From Populus alba (lineage: Eukaryota; Streptophyta; Magnoliopsida; Malpighiales; Salicaceae): a stretch of 64,000 nucleotides of DNA. Made by a program: the position numbers and the translations under genes. Shown here one piece after another: positions 23,472 through 34,930 of the stretch (its first letter is position 1; each line of letters starts with the position of its first letter). Below the pieces are notes generated by a model. The model saw only the letters and a list, made by a program, of their open reading frames with translations. It had not been told where the DNA came from and searched no databases. The stretch lies in the NCBI RefSeq assembly GCF_005239225.2, contig NC_133300.1:4183875-4247874 (forward strand), given 5' to 3'.

Positions 23472-24326
23472 CTTCCCCGCTTTATTAATGTCGTTTATAA
23501 CACTTGGCTAACGATAAGCCGTATCGAGACAAAACACTTGAAGGCACTAATAAAAATAAAATAAAAGGAAAATTACGATCATCACTCACACCATTGCCGT
23601 TGACTCATCAATGAGAGAAACCAATTCTCCACCACCTCCACCAGTCCTCTCCTCAACACAGAAATCCTCTCTAACCCACAAAACAGCATGAATCAAAACA
23701 ATAGGAACTGTGGCTGCTAAGGTGATAACAAGATGCAAGCCAGCTGCTGTCGCTATGAGCTCTATCATAGTTGCAACAGCTATCAAGCCAAGCACCATAC
23801 TCTTATAAATAATCTTATGCAGCAAATGAAAATATGGAGGAAGGGCACGCAATAATAGCAGGTAAAGTGATGCAACATATGTCATGATCACCAAATAAAC
23901 CAAAGAGACCTTGCGTTGTGGGATGAGGGTAATGAAGAGCACAATCCACACAAAATGTGTGTAATACAACGCAAAGTGCCCTAAATTTCTTATAATTCTG
24001 AGAGAAGCTGCTTCTGGGCTTGAAGGGATGTTGAAGGGGCACACTAGCCTGAACTCGGGTGGCTCGAAATCGTCACGGTTCTTTCCTGTCCAGTCCTCAG
24101 GATCGGTCGGCGTGGTTGGTTTTGACATGGTGCTTGGCCTCTGATCAATGGTTCCATGACCAGCCATGGTTTGGTTTGATTAGAGAGAGATATGAAGCTT
24201 TATCAAGTACGTGGTGTGTTAGAGCTCAAGTTGTGTCCTTGGTTTAGAGAAAGGAGAGATATACACTGTTCTGCAGTCAAGGAAGTAAAGTCTTGTGAGT
24301 TTACGTGGAAAGTTCATTGCAATTAC
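23472..24326. repeat. Duplicated PRA1 block, copy 2
   Basis: Direct-orientation partner of 17117-17980; see that entry. Confidence 0.88.
23586..24167 (-). CDS. PRA1-family (prenylated Rab acceptor) protein, copy 2
   Basis: Single exon, 193 residues, intact. Membrane core and RIIRNLGHFALYYTHFVW block are identical to copy 1. Differences cluster in the first 45 residues (for example QRPSTMSKPTTPTDPEDW against QRPSTMSPPTSPADPEDS) and in the glycine tract before the C terminus, where two residues are lost; Thr/Glu139-140 region reads ATAAGLHL in place of ATEAGLHL. Matching promoter-side sequence extends about 155 bp, so both copies probably share basal regulation. Role as for the PRA1 family: vesicle trafficking through prenylated Rab binding (known of the family, not shown here). 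Confidence 0.88.
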   Translation of the reverse strand: MAGHGTIDQRPSTMSKPTTPTDPEDWTGKNRDDFEPPEFRLVCPFNIPSSPEAASLRIIRNLGHFALYYTHFVWIVLFITLIPQRKVSLVYLVIMTYVASLYLLLLRALPPYFHLLHKIIYKSMVLGLIAVATMIELIATAAGLHLVITLAATVPIVLIHAVLWVREDFCVEERTGGGGGELVSLIDESTAMV

Positions 24327-24470
24327 CCAATAGGACAATATTTCTTGAAGGTCTACTATATATTTGCGTGTGGTCAAGCTTCTATTTTAAAAAATTAAAT
24401 TATTGTGATAACTTTATACATTATTTATTCATTGTGGGATAATACATTATTGAGTTGTTCCGTCTTTGTC

Positions 24471-24604
24471 TTATTACGAGGAAAGACATGTAATCAACAA
24501 TTTAATTACGCTAGAAAGTCCTTATGATATAATTTTGTATGATTTTGCTGTTCCAATTTCTTACAATTGGATTCTTGACATTTGAATGTTGATAAACCAT
24601 TAAT
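24471..24604. repeat. Direct repeat X, copy 2
   Basis: Partner of 22976-23105, with a few small indels and substitutions. Confidence 0.88.
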
Positions 24605-24984
24605 TGGTCCTATCTTAAAATTAATTTGAAGAGAAGGAGCGTACGTGTCCAATTTCTTACCTTTGTGGGGAAAAATGAAGAATTGATTGAAAATTCAAAA
24701 TTAAAATAGTGAACAACTTAATATTTTGGTTTATTAAGTTTTATTTATTCATGTCACTTTTTTTTATTAGCAAAATATCTTTTTTTTAAGTGACGTGTTG
24801 GGAATTTGACACCTCACACCTTTTCATTTAAATTCCTAATTAATTGATTTTTATTTTATTTTAGATGAGATGTAATGTAAAGCGTGAATAAAAACTACAG
24901 TTGTCACTATCTAAGATTATAGCTTGAAACCGACAAAGAAAATTCATATATTTTTTCAAAAGTCTTAAATTCAATAGTTTGATA

Positions 24985-25600
24985 ATAAAAAAAACATTAA
25001 CACCAGCTATTTATTTCAATTCCTAAAGGTGGGGCAGAGCTAGAGAAATGGAGAAGATGGAAGAACATCTTTAAATCCTAGATATTGCTTATCAAGGAAA
25101 AGACATACACCAGTAATTACTTTGTGGCTGGTAGCTTGGACTGATGGATGGAACAGTGCTCGTTTGGGTCATTTGTTATTACTAGCTAGTCGGTGTTGAA
25201 AGCATATTATAAAATGATTTTGAATAACATAATAAATACGAAGAACACTTAAGATGTAGGAGTGTAATGAATTTATGAAATGAGAAGCAATGTATATTTG
25301 ACTCTTCGCAGTTTTATTTGGTACAAGTTATGTTGTTTACGTCGGTAGACATGTGTTTTCTTAATTGATTAATGAGGATTTAAGTTATTGATAGTAAGGA
25401 ACTTATTTGATATAAAATTTGGAAGCTATTAAATTAGTGCAACTTTTGTCTACTAAAAATGGTAATACTTATCTATTAGTCTCGTGCTCGCGCTCCGTTA
25501 CGGCTTGAACAAAAATTTTTTTTTGTCAACTTAAAGAAAACTACATACATTGTTGATGTTTTTGTTGCGATGTCGCAGTCATATAAATTAATTATCTTAA
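24985..25600. repeat. P450-unit 3' flank, ghost copy 1
   Basis: Carries 'ggtggggcagagctagag', 'aaatggagaagatgga', 'aaaagacatacaccagta', 'ttactttgtggctggtag' and, further on, 'cgtgctcgcgctccgtta' and 'cattgttgatgttttt' in the same order as the sequence downstream of the intact P450 (37235-37640). No P450 coding sequence precedes it. Confidence 0.82.
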
Positions 25601-25709
25601 CTTAAACAAATAAAATAGTATAAAGCAAGCAAGAGATTGATCCCACGAGAAAGATCTAATTCAGGTCTTTATACTAGATGATCCAAAGTTGGGAGGTTTT
25701 GAGGTTATC

Positions 25710-25990
25710 AAAATCAAAGTTGTTAATTTCGTTCCGTTTCGGCCGGAATGCCCGGAACATCTCATACCAGTTAAAAAAACGAAACAAAACGGAACAATTT
25801 TTACCTCGCTTAAAATCCAAGATTTTTATATTTTTAAAATATTGGCCAACACCCTTTGAAATTTACAAATATGTTGTAAAATCCAAGATGCAAGAAAATA
25901 ATTTTTTATATTTAAGAAATCCATGCTAAAACACATTTTTTGAAATCTCAAATATTTGTTTTTTTTAAAAAAAAAATTAAAATATATTAG
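25710..25990. mobile_element. Diverged relative of the hAT-like element
   Basis: 'gttaatttcgttccgttt' and 'cggccggaatgcccggaac' parallel the interior of the element at 29766-30561 ('catcaatttcattctattt', 'attcggaatagccgaaac'). Ends were not identified. Confidence 0.4.
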
Positions 25991-27076
25991 GGTATTGGCC
26001 ATATGCAACACATAAAAACATTTTTATATTTTTATTAAAACACTATTTATCACAACAATTAAATGCAAACATTACGGCTAGCAAAACATCACAAGAATAA
26101 GTTCGTACCATGGGGATCAAAGTCCTGATTGAACTCAAAACAACGGTTAATCGCAACAATTAAATGCAAGCATCACAGTTAAGGTTATTAAACCATCACA
26201 TTATATACTTCCTTCACTAGCCAAGGGATTTCCCTCGTGCCCTTTTTACTTTCTCCTCCCAAAACTTCCCTCACGTTATATACTTCCTTCACTAGCCAAA
26301 AGCTTTGTTTAACAACAAAAACTTCTCCTCCCGTTGCATTCTATAGCTCCTGCTTGAAGCAGAGAAAAAAATTGGAGACAAGGTTAACCTCCTCTCCCCT
26401 TCGTTGTTTCCCATGATTTTTACTCTCAAACCTTCTTGTTCTCTCCCTTTTCTTTTCCCTTCTATTTTTCTTTTCTCTTACATTTTTTTTTGTGTCCTCC
26501 CTCTGTCTTTCTGTTTGTTTTTCTTATTTGTGTTTACTCTCTCTCCATCTCCCCTACTCTCTTTGTTTTCTCTTATTCCTCCCCGCGTAGAAACTATGTT
26601 TCTAAGCCACTAACATTCATATATATATGCAACCTTCCCGGCAAGGAGACAGCTCCAGCAGAGAGACCATGAAAAACAGTCACTCACAGCAACAGATAAA
26701 AAAAAAAATGCAGCTGTAACGTAGACAAATAATGCAGGGGATGCAAGGACGAGAGATTTCAAAAACTAGCAGGAAACGGTTGCAGAGGAAGGAAGGGAAT
26801 GCAGACGGGGTACAGTACCATGCTAATTATATTTTCAGGCTAGGGTTATTCTCATACGGCACCGTCTAGCTAAAGAAGTGGATTAATGTAAAAAGATAGA
26901 GACGTTGTCGTTTAGAAAGGCAGCAGGAATGTAACCCATCGTGGCAGAATTTCTGTCATTTTCTAATCCTATCCCTGTTTTTTCTATTTCTTCCCAAAAC
27001 CCAGCTGAGTTTCTTCCAATCTTTATCAGCAATTAACTCCCTTATTTTAGTTTTTTTCAATTCAGAATTTGTTTGC

Positions 27077-27670
27077 GGCAGAATTTTCGCTTCCACATTA
27101 GATATTTAAACATGAATATCTTGAGCTTCTAATGCTGAAATCAAGTGATTCAAAAAATCCAAATTCATCTATACATGTAGGACTACAACTTTCATGAAAG
27201 ATTCGAGGTGAGATAAAATCATTTTACAAAACAGAATCGGGCCGCAATCTGATTGGTAAAAATGGTCTCCTGATCTGATAAAAAAAACTGAAAAATGTCA
27301 AGCATCTCGATATGACTAAGAGTATAACCTAAGAATAAGGACCATCACAATTATGATGGAAGCAGAGCCTTTAGTGCAAAATTTGAGTCAGAATCCTGCT
27401 CGCAGCAGAATTCTCTACTTTCACGTTGAGATATTCAAACAGGGATATCTTGAGCTTCTGTTATTGAAATCAAGCAATTCAAAAGCACAAATTCATCAAC
27501 GCATATAGGAATACAACTTTCATGAAGGATTAAGAATGAGATAAATTCATTTTGAAGTATAGAAACTGGCTGCAACCTAGTTGGTCAAAAAAGATCCCCT
27601 GATCTAAATCAGGAAACTGACAATGCCAAGCATCCTACTTTGACTGAGAGTCTACCATAAAATAGTGAGC
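27077..27670. repeat. Tandem duplication, period about 328 bp
   Basis: Two diverged units starting at 27077 and 27405 with 'gcagaattttcgc' / 'gcagaattctcta'. Both then carry 'atatcttgagcttct', 'gaaatcaag', 'tacaactttcatgaa', 'gagataaa', 'ctcctgatct' or 'cccctgatct' and 'caagcat'. Non-coding; possibly inside an old LTR. Confidence 0.8.
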
Positions 27671-29199
27671 CCTAGGACCCAATAAAAATGTAGGTCAATT
27701 TTTTAACATGTCATGAGTGACAAAATATAGTTGGGATGGTCGGATATTGCATGGAACTAGATCAGAATCAAAGCCTAAGTTGGAACAAAAAATTGCGACA
27801 ACGGCAGAGCCAGTTTTTTAGTACAGCTTCTGAGGGATTTATCCAATCTTAGAAACCAGATAGCAAAGGAACAAATTTAGCATTTTAAAGACTCCTAATT
27901 AGCCTAAGAATCCTGACAATTTCGGCAGCAAAGGGGAAGGATAAGGAGAGCAGATGTCAGCTGAAACATGGTCCGAAAAACATTTCCTTCTCCTTTGTTT
28001 TTGTCAATCTCCTAGCAACTTTGAACTAAACTTCTGCCTTCAATTTAAAGGGGATATACACCATTTGCATTAGCCTGTATGGTTTAAAAAAAATGAGTAA
28101 CAACATTCAACATGGGTTGGAATATAGTTTGAATTTTGTCTCCAGTTTACTCTTTTTTTTAATTTCACATCCAAAAGTGTCTTTAAAACATAAAATAAAG
28201 ATTATCAAGGCATTTTATATATAAAATATAAAAAAAATATTATGTAAATATAGGAAAAACTATGGAATAATATGGTTGCGTAAGTTTTTTTTTTTAAAAA
28301 AAAATTGATGCTAACCCTGATTTGATTGATTATCTAATAAACAATATCTCAAATATAATATTATTTTCAAAATCATAATTAATTTTGATTAAAATAAAAG
28401 AAAAAATAATCATGAATGGCATAACAAAAAAAAAAAAGCTTACTAATATATATAAAAAAAATGATGATCTCGTTCAAAAATATTTTTATTTAAAAATATT
28501 TGGAGAAATAAATAATCCATGGCTTTAAGAAAGAGCCCACGGTGTGGGCAATGTGGGCATGCTATGATAATTACTTTAAAAAAACAAAAAATCAAATGAT
28601 ATTTAATCAATCAATAAATTTAGTGATCTAATAGAATTTTAAAAAAATATTCATGAAGGGTTAAAAAAAACTTTTTTAATATAATAGAAAAGGGATATTA
28701 TCTGATAAAAAAAACAATTGAAAATCAATGGAATCTAATAAAAATATATATTTTTAAATCAATCTATTTAAATTGACCAGAGTGTAAAATGTAAAGAAAA
28801 TAAAGAAGAAGAACAAAACAAGTAAGGTGTGTGAGCCTGTGCATCGTCTGCTCTTTAACTTAAAAAAAAAAAAAAATAGAATAGCCTCATCCTCCCTTTA
28901 ATTGTTTTTTTTTTTTAAATAATATAGATAGCATTTCATCTGCTGCCCTAGATTTCAATGACCAAAGAGTTGCAAGAAAATCATGTGAGGGATATTTTAT
29001 GCCCAAAGACACATTAAAGACCTTAATAAACTCATATAGCCATGAACTTGTCAAAAAAATCCAAACCCAACCCAAATTTCAAAATCTTTCATATACTAGA
29101 TCTACTCCCTCAAGCAAGGTGAGGTCAAATAACACTTAAATAGAACTCTTTTCATTAAATAAAACTCATTGACATAAGATCAAATATTTTCTTAGCTAA

Positions 29200-29345
29200 A
29201 ATCAGTGTCGACAACGGATCTTTCTCTCTTCAATCTCTTTCATCTCGCAAACCAAATGGGCTGAAAAGATAAGAAGATGAAGTTTTGGATCAAAAGTGAT
29301 TTTTTTTAAAATGAAAGGGACTATAAATGTATCAATTGGAAAATA
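29200..29345. repeat. Block C, copy 1
   Basis: 'tttctctcttcaatctct', 'ttcatctcgcaaacc', 'atgggctgaaaagat' and 'agggactataaatgtatc' match 33183-33310 in order. It lies between a P450 3'-flank ghost and a 5'-flank ghost, as its partner does. Confidence 0.78.
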
Positions 29346-29757
29346 GGAGCAAAGTTAACTTTTCACATCTTAGTTTCTCTGTTTTTGGTTTTTCACTTGG
29401 AAAGTTATTAAATTCTGCCACCCAGCTTGTCAAGCTACCACTAGTATGTATCTTCCATATCCCGATTGATCATGTCTGCAGCAAATCTTCACGGACCATT
29501 TTTCAATCGAACGAAGTGATTTAACATTAAACATTTTTTTAATGCTAGTTCTTAATAAATTAGATCTAATCGGCCATCAATTTAATAATTAAAATAGCGA
29601 CAAGTCAACAAAATCTTATAAATGCATGTGCATAATCTCAGCAGACTATATTGTACACATCTTTATCAATTAACAAATCATAAAAATTATTCACCTAACA
29701 TTAGTTGCTGTTTTATAACAATATTTTATTTCTGTTTTTTGAACTTGGTTTCTTATA

Positions 29758-30421
29758 ATTTAAATCAAGGTCATCAATTTCATTCTATTTCATTCGGAAT
29801 AGCCGAAACATTTCATTCCAATTCAAAAAACAAAACAATTTTCATCTCATTTCAAATCTCAGTCTGTTCCGGATTTTTCGGCTAAATTTCGACCGGAATG
29901 TTTAGCTTTCATTTCACATGTTCCGTTCTGGTCTTAAAAAGCCATTGAATCAAATCGAACCTGGTTCAATTTAATTAATTAAACCACCCAAGTATAAAAA
30001 GCTTTTTTTCATTACTATTTTCAATAACAATAATATTAATAATAATATTGAAAATTATTATTACTATTTTCATTAACAATGATAATAATTTTTTAAAATT
30101 AGATTTATCACTAATATATATGGTTTATGTTCATGTTGGTTTTTTCATGTTTATACTTTGTAGAAATTTGAGCTGAGCAAAACAAGGGGTGCTTTAGATC
30201 TCTTAAGCCTTTATAACATTGACCTAGCTTTATATTTAAAATATTTTTGTTAAAACATTTTACTTTCATAATATTTTTGATATTTTATTTAAGTTTAATT
30301 ACTTTAAGTTCTTGACTATTTAGAAAAATTTTAAAATTTGAAATTATATTTGTTTGACATTGTGTTTGTATTGCATAATTTATAATTAATTTATCTTGAA
30401 TTTGAATTATGTTAGTTGAAT

Positions 30422-30469
<48 letters not shown>

Positions 30470-30569
30470 CAATACAACCTTAAAATGACACACCGAAATT
30501 AAAACATTCTATTCTAATTTAAAAAAACAAAATATTTTTTAAAACAGAATTGAAAACCTTGATTTAAAT
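29758..30569. mobile_element. hAT-like non-autonomous element with 8-bp target duplication
   Basis: Body 29766-30561 (796 bp). Terminal inverted repeats are CAAGGTCATCAATTTC on the left and, reading the reverse complement of the right end, CAAGGTTTTCAATTC. The 8-base ATTTAAAT flanks it on both sides (29758-29765 and 30562-30569). The paralogous flank at about 34376-34392 reads 'ataatttaaattgtcgg' with one ATTTAAAT and no insert, which is a natural empty site. It has no transposase frame and contains a TA/TG microsatellite at 30422-30467. Confidence 0.85.
30422..30467. repeat. Compound (TA)n(TG)n microsatellite
   Basis: About seven TA units followed by about fifteen TG units. Confidence 0.94.
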
Positions 30570-31366
30570 TGTCGGATGGGATCCAACATTATGCAATCAT
30601 ATAATTTTCACTAAATGATATGATACTAATTAGTCCTTCATTGTTAAGCTCGTGTAATTATCCTTAAACTAGGTCTATTTTATAATTATCAAGATTTATT
30701 TTTCAATTAATTAAGGTATTTATTTCCCTCTCTTGTAGCTTGAAGCACTTTGAACTCTAGTGGCTAAAGAAGGAATACACCATCCTAACAATTAGATTAA
30801 TTTTTTCTTCTAATTAATCTATTGTGAATTACTTATTTAACTACATATATATTGCTTTGGTGTTTGGAATCCTTATTTTATACATAACTTTTTCACTCTA
30901 AGTTTCTTACAATTTAATAATCTTGTATACTTTATCAAATTATCAGAAAGATTTTTTTAACACGATATGGAATATACAATAAAAACTTAAATTAAAAATT
31001 CATAAGTAAAATATTTTAACTAATTATATATTAATAATTTTAATCAACTAGTAATTAACAAGACAATCCAAGATAATAATGCAGACAGTCCACCTCCAGT
31101 CTTCGACTTGGGATCTACTAGTTGTGACTTCCTACGTTGTCATTATCCAAGGTAATAACACAGAAGGTTCAAATTTTTTTTTTTAAATTATTTAATATAC
31201 TAATATTAAAAATAAATTTTAAAACTATTACTAAACAAAAAATACTCTAAAAAAACAATAATTATTACTCTAGCATATATAGGTGGTGTGTAATAAGTAA
31301 ACATTTGAAGGTAAAGTGCCGGACTGAGAGTCTATTTATGACTTAATTTTTTTTATTTATTTATTT

Positions 31367-31545
31367 ATGTGGGTGTCCGGGCCAGTTTGCGCGCACTACG
31401 ACTAATCTCACGGCTTACTGAACATCCTGCAAACCCAGTGAGCATGTAATGCATCGCGGGGGTAACAAGCGTGTATGGTGAAGTTTGAACCCAAGATGCA
31501 GAGAAAGAGAACAAGTTCCTTCAACCGCTGGGCCACGATCTCAAA
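31367..31545 (-). mobile_element. tRNA-derived SINE, second copy
   Basis: The minus strand carries an A box TGGCCCAGCGG (near 31535-31525) and a B box GGTTCAAACTTC (near 31494-31483), then 'actgggtttgcaggatgt' as in the 8.2-kb copy, then an A/TAAA-rich tail (31345-31367). It includes a further 'gtgtccgggccagtttgcgc' stretch that the first copy lacks or has lost. Target duplication not evident. Confidence 0.72.
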
Positions 31546-31848
31546 TTTCATAGGCTATGTAAGTGGATTCGGGATTCCAAACCCACCTTCAGCTACACAG
31601 GAAATGATCTAGCTAGCTCGAACTGCAGATAGTATTCGCTTTTGGTCTAACAGCAGCATATTAGCAATTGTGTGCTTTGAGGCAGTCATTTCTGGTGGGT
31701 TTTGGCTTTTGGATGGATGACTTTAGCATCGACTCCATGGCTCACTGCTCGAGAGTTTGATTTTGGTGAAGTCTTTGAATGAACTCATCAAACGATCGGG
31801 GAATCCAACAGAGTGATGGGCCATGCTTTTTTATACAAAATCTTATAC

Positions 31849-31968
31849 ATGCATGTGCATAATCTCAGCAGACTATATTGTAAAAAATTATTCACCTAAC
31901 ATTAGTTGTTGTTTTATAACAATATTTTATTTTTGTTTTTTGAACTTGGTTTCTTATAATTTAAATCA
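31849..31968. repeat. P450-unit 5' flank, short fragment
   Basis: 'catgtgcataatctcagc', 'agactatattgta', 'aaaattattcacctaac' and 'tttcttataatttaaatc' match 29622-29765, without the hAT insertion. Confidence 0.88.
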
Positions 31969-32309
31969 TGCTGGCTTATCCTTTGTTCATGAACCAACAG
32001 GGTATTTTATAGCTCATCAATGGATAAAGTATCCAAATCATTGGATTCTTCTATATAACATACAACGTGAGAAAGTTGATTAAGATTAGAACATACACTT
32101 AATATTGATTCATATTATGACATAGTGAGTTGATTAAGATTAGCTAGGATAAAATAATAAAAAAAAATTTTGTATGATAATTAGAAATCATAAGATAAAA
32201 TTAAAATTAAAAAAATATCATCACCTAGATCTATCATTGTTTAATACAAATAAAAGTTAGTAGAACCTAGGTGAGTGTGGTACAACAGGGGATTGTAAAT
32301 GCAGAAGAA

Positions 32310-32460
32310 ATGCATGTTTGGTATTGTGGTGAATGTTGTATTTTAAAGTGTTTTTTTATTTAAAAATATATTGAAATAATTTTTTTTTATTTTTTAAAAT
32401 TTATTTTTGATATAATATATTAAAATGATTAAAAATTAAAAGAAAATTCTAATAAAAATC
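32310..32460. mobile_element. MITE remnant
   Basis: Left end 'atgtttggtattgtggtg' followed by 'ttttaaagtgttttttta' and 'attaaaatgattaaaaatt'; the right terminus is missing. Same style as the elements at 3783 and 63.5 kb. Confidence 0.45.
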
Positions 32461-33100
32461 AAATCTTGAACTAGCGATATTTTGACCGCAATACCAATTA
32501 ATGGTCATTGATGGTTCTGGTTTTAATAAAGATGAAATTATCAAGGACGGTGGGGGCGGGGTGGGACTGAGAAGGTAAAACATAACAGGAGACCAAACTA
32601 TAAATACTGAACTGTCTGACCAATTGATATTTTGAGGATGTATTTTGTCATAATTCGAGACAAAAACATGCGTATCATCATTAAGATTCATATAATGTTT
32701 TTCCTGACAGATATGGAGTTCATTTTTTGTTTTTCTCACTTCGTTCTGCATCAATATAACCTGCAAAAGGGAATGGGAAAAAACAAATTTAATCAGAAGA
32801 TGAAGACAATTTCAATTCCTAACTGTGGGGCAGAGCTAGAGAAATGGAGAAGATGGAAGAACAACTTTAAATCCTCGATAATATTGTCTATCAAGGAAAA
32901 GACATACACCAGTAATTACTTTGTGGCTGGTAGCTTGGACTGATGGATGGATATATAATGACTGCTGGGTTGGAGTGGTTGATAGAGATGGAACAGTGCT
33001 CGTTTGGGTCATTTGTTATTACTAGTCGGTGTTGAAAGCATATTATAAAAGGATTTTGAATAATATAATAAATACGAAGAACACTTAAGATGCAGGAGTG
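32450..33100. repeat. P450-unit 3' flank, ghost copy 2
   Basis: Matches 36960-37480: 'tttcaataaagatgaa'-type text, 'tgacagatatggagttc', 'aatataacctgcaaaagg', 'aatttaatcagaagatgaag', 'ggcagagctagagaaatgg' and 'gtggctggtagcttggac'. No P450 exon precedes it. Confidence 0.85.
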
Positions 33101-33182
33101 TTTCTTTTCTCTTGCTGGTGCGATGAATTCATGAAATGTGAAGAAGCAAAGCATAGCTCGCAGTTTTATTAGTGCCCACAAC

Positions 33183-33310
33183 GAGTTTTTCTCTCTTCAA
33201 CCTCTTTCATCTCTCGAAACCGATGGGCTCAGAAGAAAAGAAAATGAAATTTTGGATTAGAAGTGATTTTTAAAAAATCAAAGGGACTATAAATATATCA
33301 ATTAAAAAAT
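33183..33310. repeat. Block C, copy 2
   Basis: Partner of 29200-29345. Confidence 0.78.
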
Positions 33311-34362
33311 AGATCTTATATTTTTTACATCAAATTTGATACTGCCACTTAATTTTCCCGTCTTTTCACTTGGGTGCTCAATCCTCCAATCTTGCCCCTC
33401 CTCGATGAACTAACAAGAAAGTTAAAACACTTGGTGACATTATATTACAAGGCAAAGTTTACTATTCATTACAATCCGTATAATTATCTTTGATCATTTT
33501 CTCTTTTGCTCTTGTTTTGGGCATAGATATTCAATCCTGACTGGTGATTGACCGATCAAGTGATCAGTTCACAAAATTTGATGGGAAACTTAGATTAACT
33601 CGGTTAATCTAGAAAAATTAAAAAATATATTTAAAATTTTAATATTTTGTATAAAAAAATTCATGTAAATATAGGTTATAGATATTGTAAATAATAAAGT
33701 TTAAAAAAATATTTTAAAAAGTTTTGTATTCCACATTAAAAGATTAAAAAGATAATATTTTAAGCTTTTAAGTTGAAGTATTTAAATAAAAAAAGTTTTT
33801 TTTATCCTGTATGGAAAAAATAACTATTTTTGTTTTTAACAGAAAGTATATATTCTAATGGGTTTTAAATTCCACATTAAAAAAATATAATTTTTTTTCA
33901 TGGGAACATAGAATATATATACAAAAGGGCTTTAAATCTCACATTGAAAAAAATACTATGTCATCTCTCTAAGTTGAAGTATTTAAATCAAAAAGTTTTT
34001 TATCCCACATTGAAAAAAATAATTTTTTTTCTTGGGAACATGGAGTATATATACTAATGAGTTTCAAATCCACATTTGAAAAAAAAAAAAAAAAAAAAAA
34101 AAAAACACACTTGGTCATGTCCGGGTTCCCTCGGGTCGCCTGGATCATGGGTTAACTCACCGCATTGATCAGGTTTTACCGAGTTGTTGCTTCGGCCGGT
34201 TTTTTATTAAACCCAGACCGATCCAACCATCTGATCGACCCGCTGGGCCAAGTTTAATAACCAGGGTTTTGGGGTGGGGCAGTTTTTTGTTCCGATAAAA
34301 TAAATGTTTTTGAGAATTGAATGGTATTATTTTGGTAATTAAGTTTTATGATATTTTTTTTC

Positions 34363-34930
34363 ACTTGGTTTCTTATAATTTAAATTGTCGGATGGATGGG
34401 ACATTAAGCAATCGTATAATTATCACTAAATGATATGATACTAATCAATCATTAATTGTTAAACTCATATAATAATCACTTTAATCAACCATAAACTATT
34501 TCTATTTTATAATTTATTTTCCAACACGAGTTAATTATCAAGATTTATTTTTCAATTAATTGAGGTATTTTTCCCCTCACTTGTAGCTTGAAGTAGTCTG
34601 AACTCTAGTGGCTAAAGAAGGAATACACCATCCTAACTGTTACACCAATACCCCAAGTAAACTATCCAAGGAATTTGATTACTTTTTCATTATAATTTAA
34701 TTTTTCCTTCTAATATATTGTAATTACTTTATTTGAGACCACCTGCCAGTCTTTGAGTTGGAATCTGGCAGTTGTGACTTCTTACTGTCATCGTCAAATG
34801 CATCAAGAAAACATTTTTAAAAATATTATTTAGATATTTAGATGTAATTAACCATGTAAAAATTAAAAATCTCTTCCCTAATCTCATATCTATCTATTTA
34901 AACCTTGTTCTCCACCCGCAGCAACCCACC
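34363..34930 (+). promoter_or_regulatory. P450 5' flank (promoter region)
   Basis: The part from 34363 to about 34800 is the best preserved copy of the 5' flank also seen at 29.6-31.15 kb and 31.85 kb. A TATA-like 'ctatttaaacc' lies at about 34893-34903, roughly 30-40 bases before the likely start of the short leader. Identity of individual regulatory sites is not claimed. Confidence 0.5.

Larger units (their letters stand above)
17821..23585. other. Repeat-filled interval between the two PRA1 genes
   Basis: Holds PRA1 5' flank (17821-17980), MITE-like AT-rich sequence near 18860-19030, the degenerate repeat array at 19.5-20.2 kb, a probable LTR at 20838-22961 with a 71-bp tandem array and a TATA box, a direct repeat block at 22976-23105 that recurs at 24471-24604, and AT-rich filler. 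Open frames at 21451-22385 come from purine-rich LTR text and are not genes. Confidence 0.65.
29622..31150. repeat. P450-unit 5' flank, ghost copy (interrupted by hAT-like element)
   Basis: 29622-29765 and 30562-31150 together match 31849-31968 and 34363-34800: 'cacttggtttcttataat', 'taaattgtcggatgg', 'actaaatgatatgatact', 'gtagcttgaag', 'ctctagtggctaaagaag', 'gaatacaccatcctaac'. Nothing P450-like follows before the next flank block, so the gene body is missing. Confidence 0.8.
24168..34930. other. Long interval with P450 flank ghosts and transposons, no intact gene
   Basis: Holds direct repeat X copy 2 (24471-24604), a 3'-flank ghost of the P450 unit (24985-25600), a diverged relative of the hAT-like element (from about 25710), a 328-bp tandem duplication (27077-27670), AT-rich filler (28.1-29.1 kb), 5'-flank ghosts with a hAT-like insertion (29.2-31.15 kb), a SINE (31.37-31.55 kb), a second 5'-flank fragment (31849-31968), a second 3'-flank ghost (32450-33100), and the P450 promoter region (34363-34930). 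No frame here has recognisable coding content. Confidence 0.65.
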
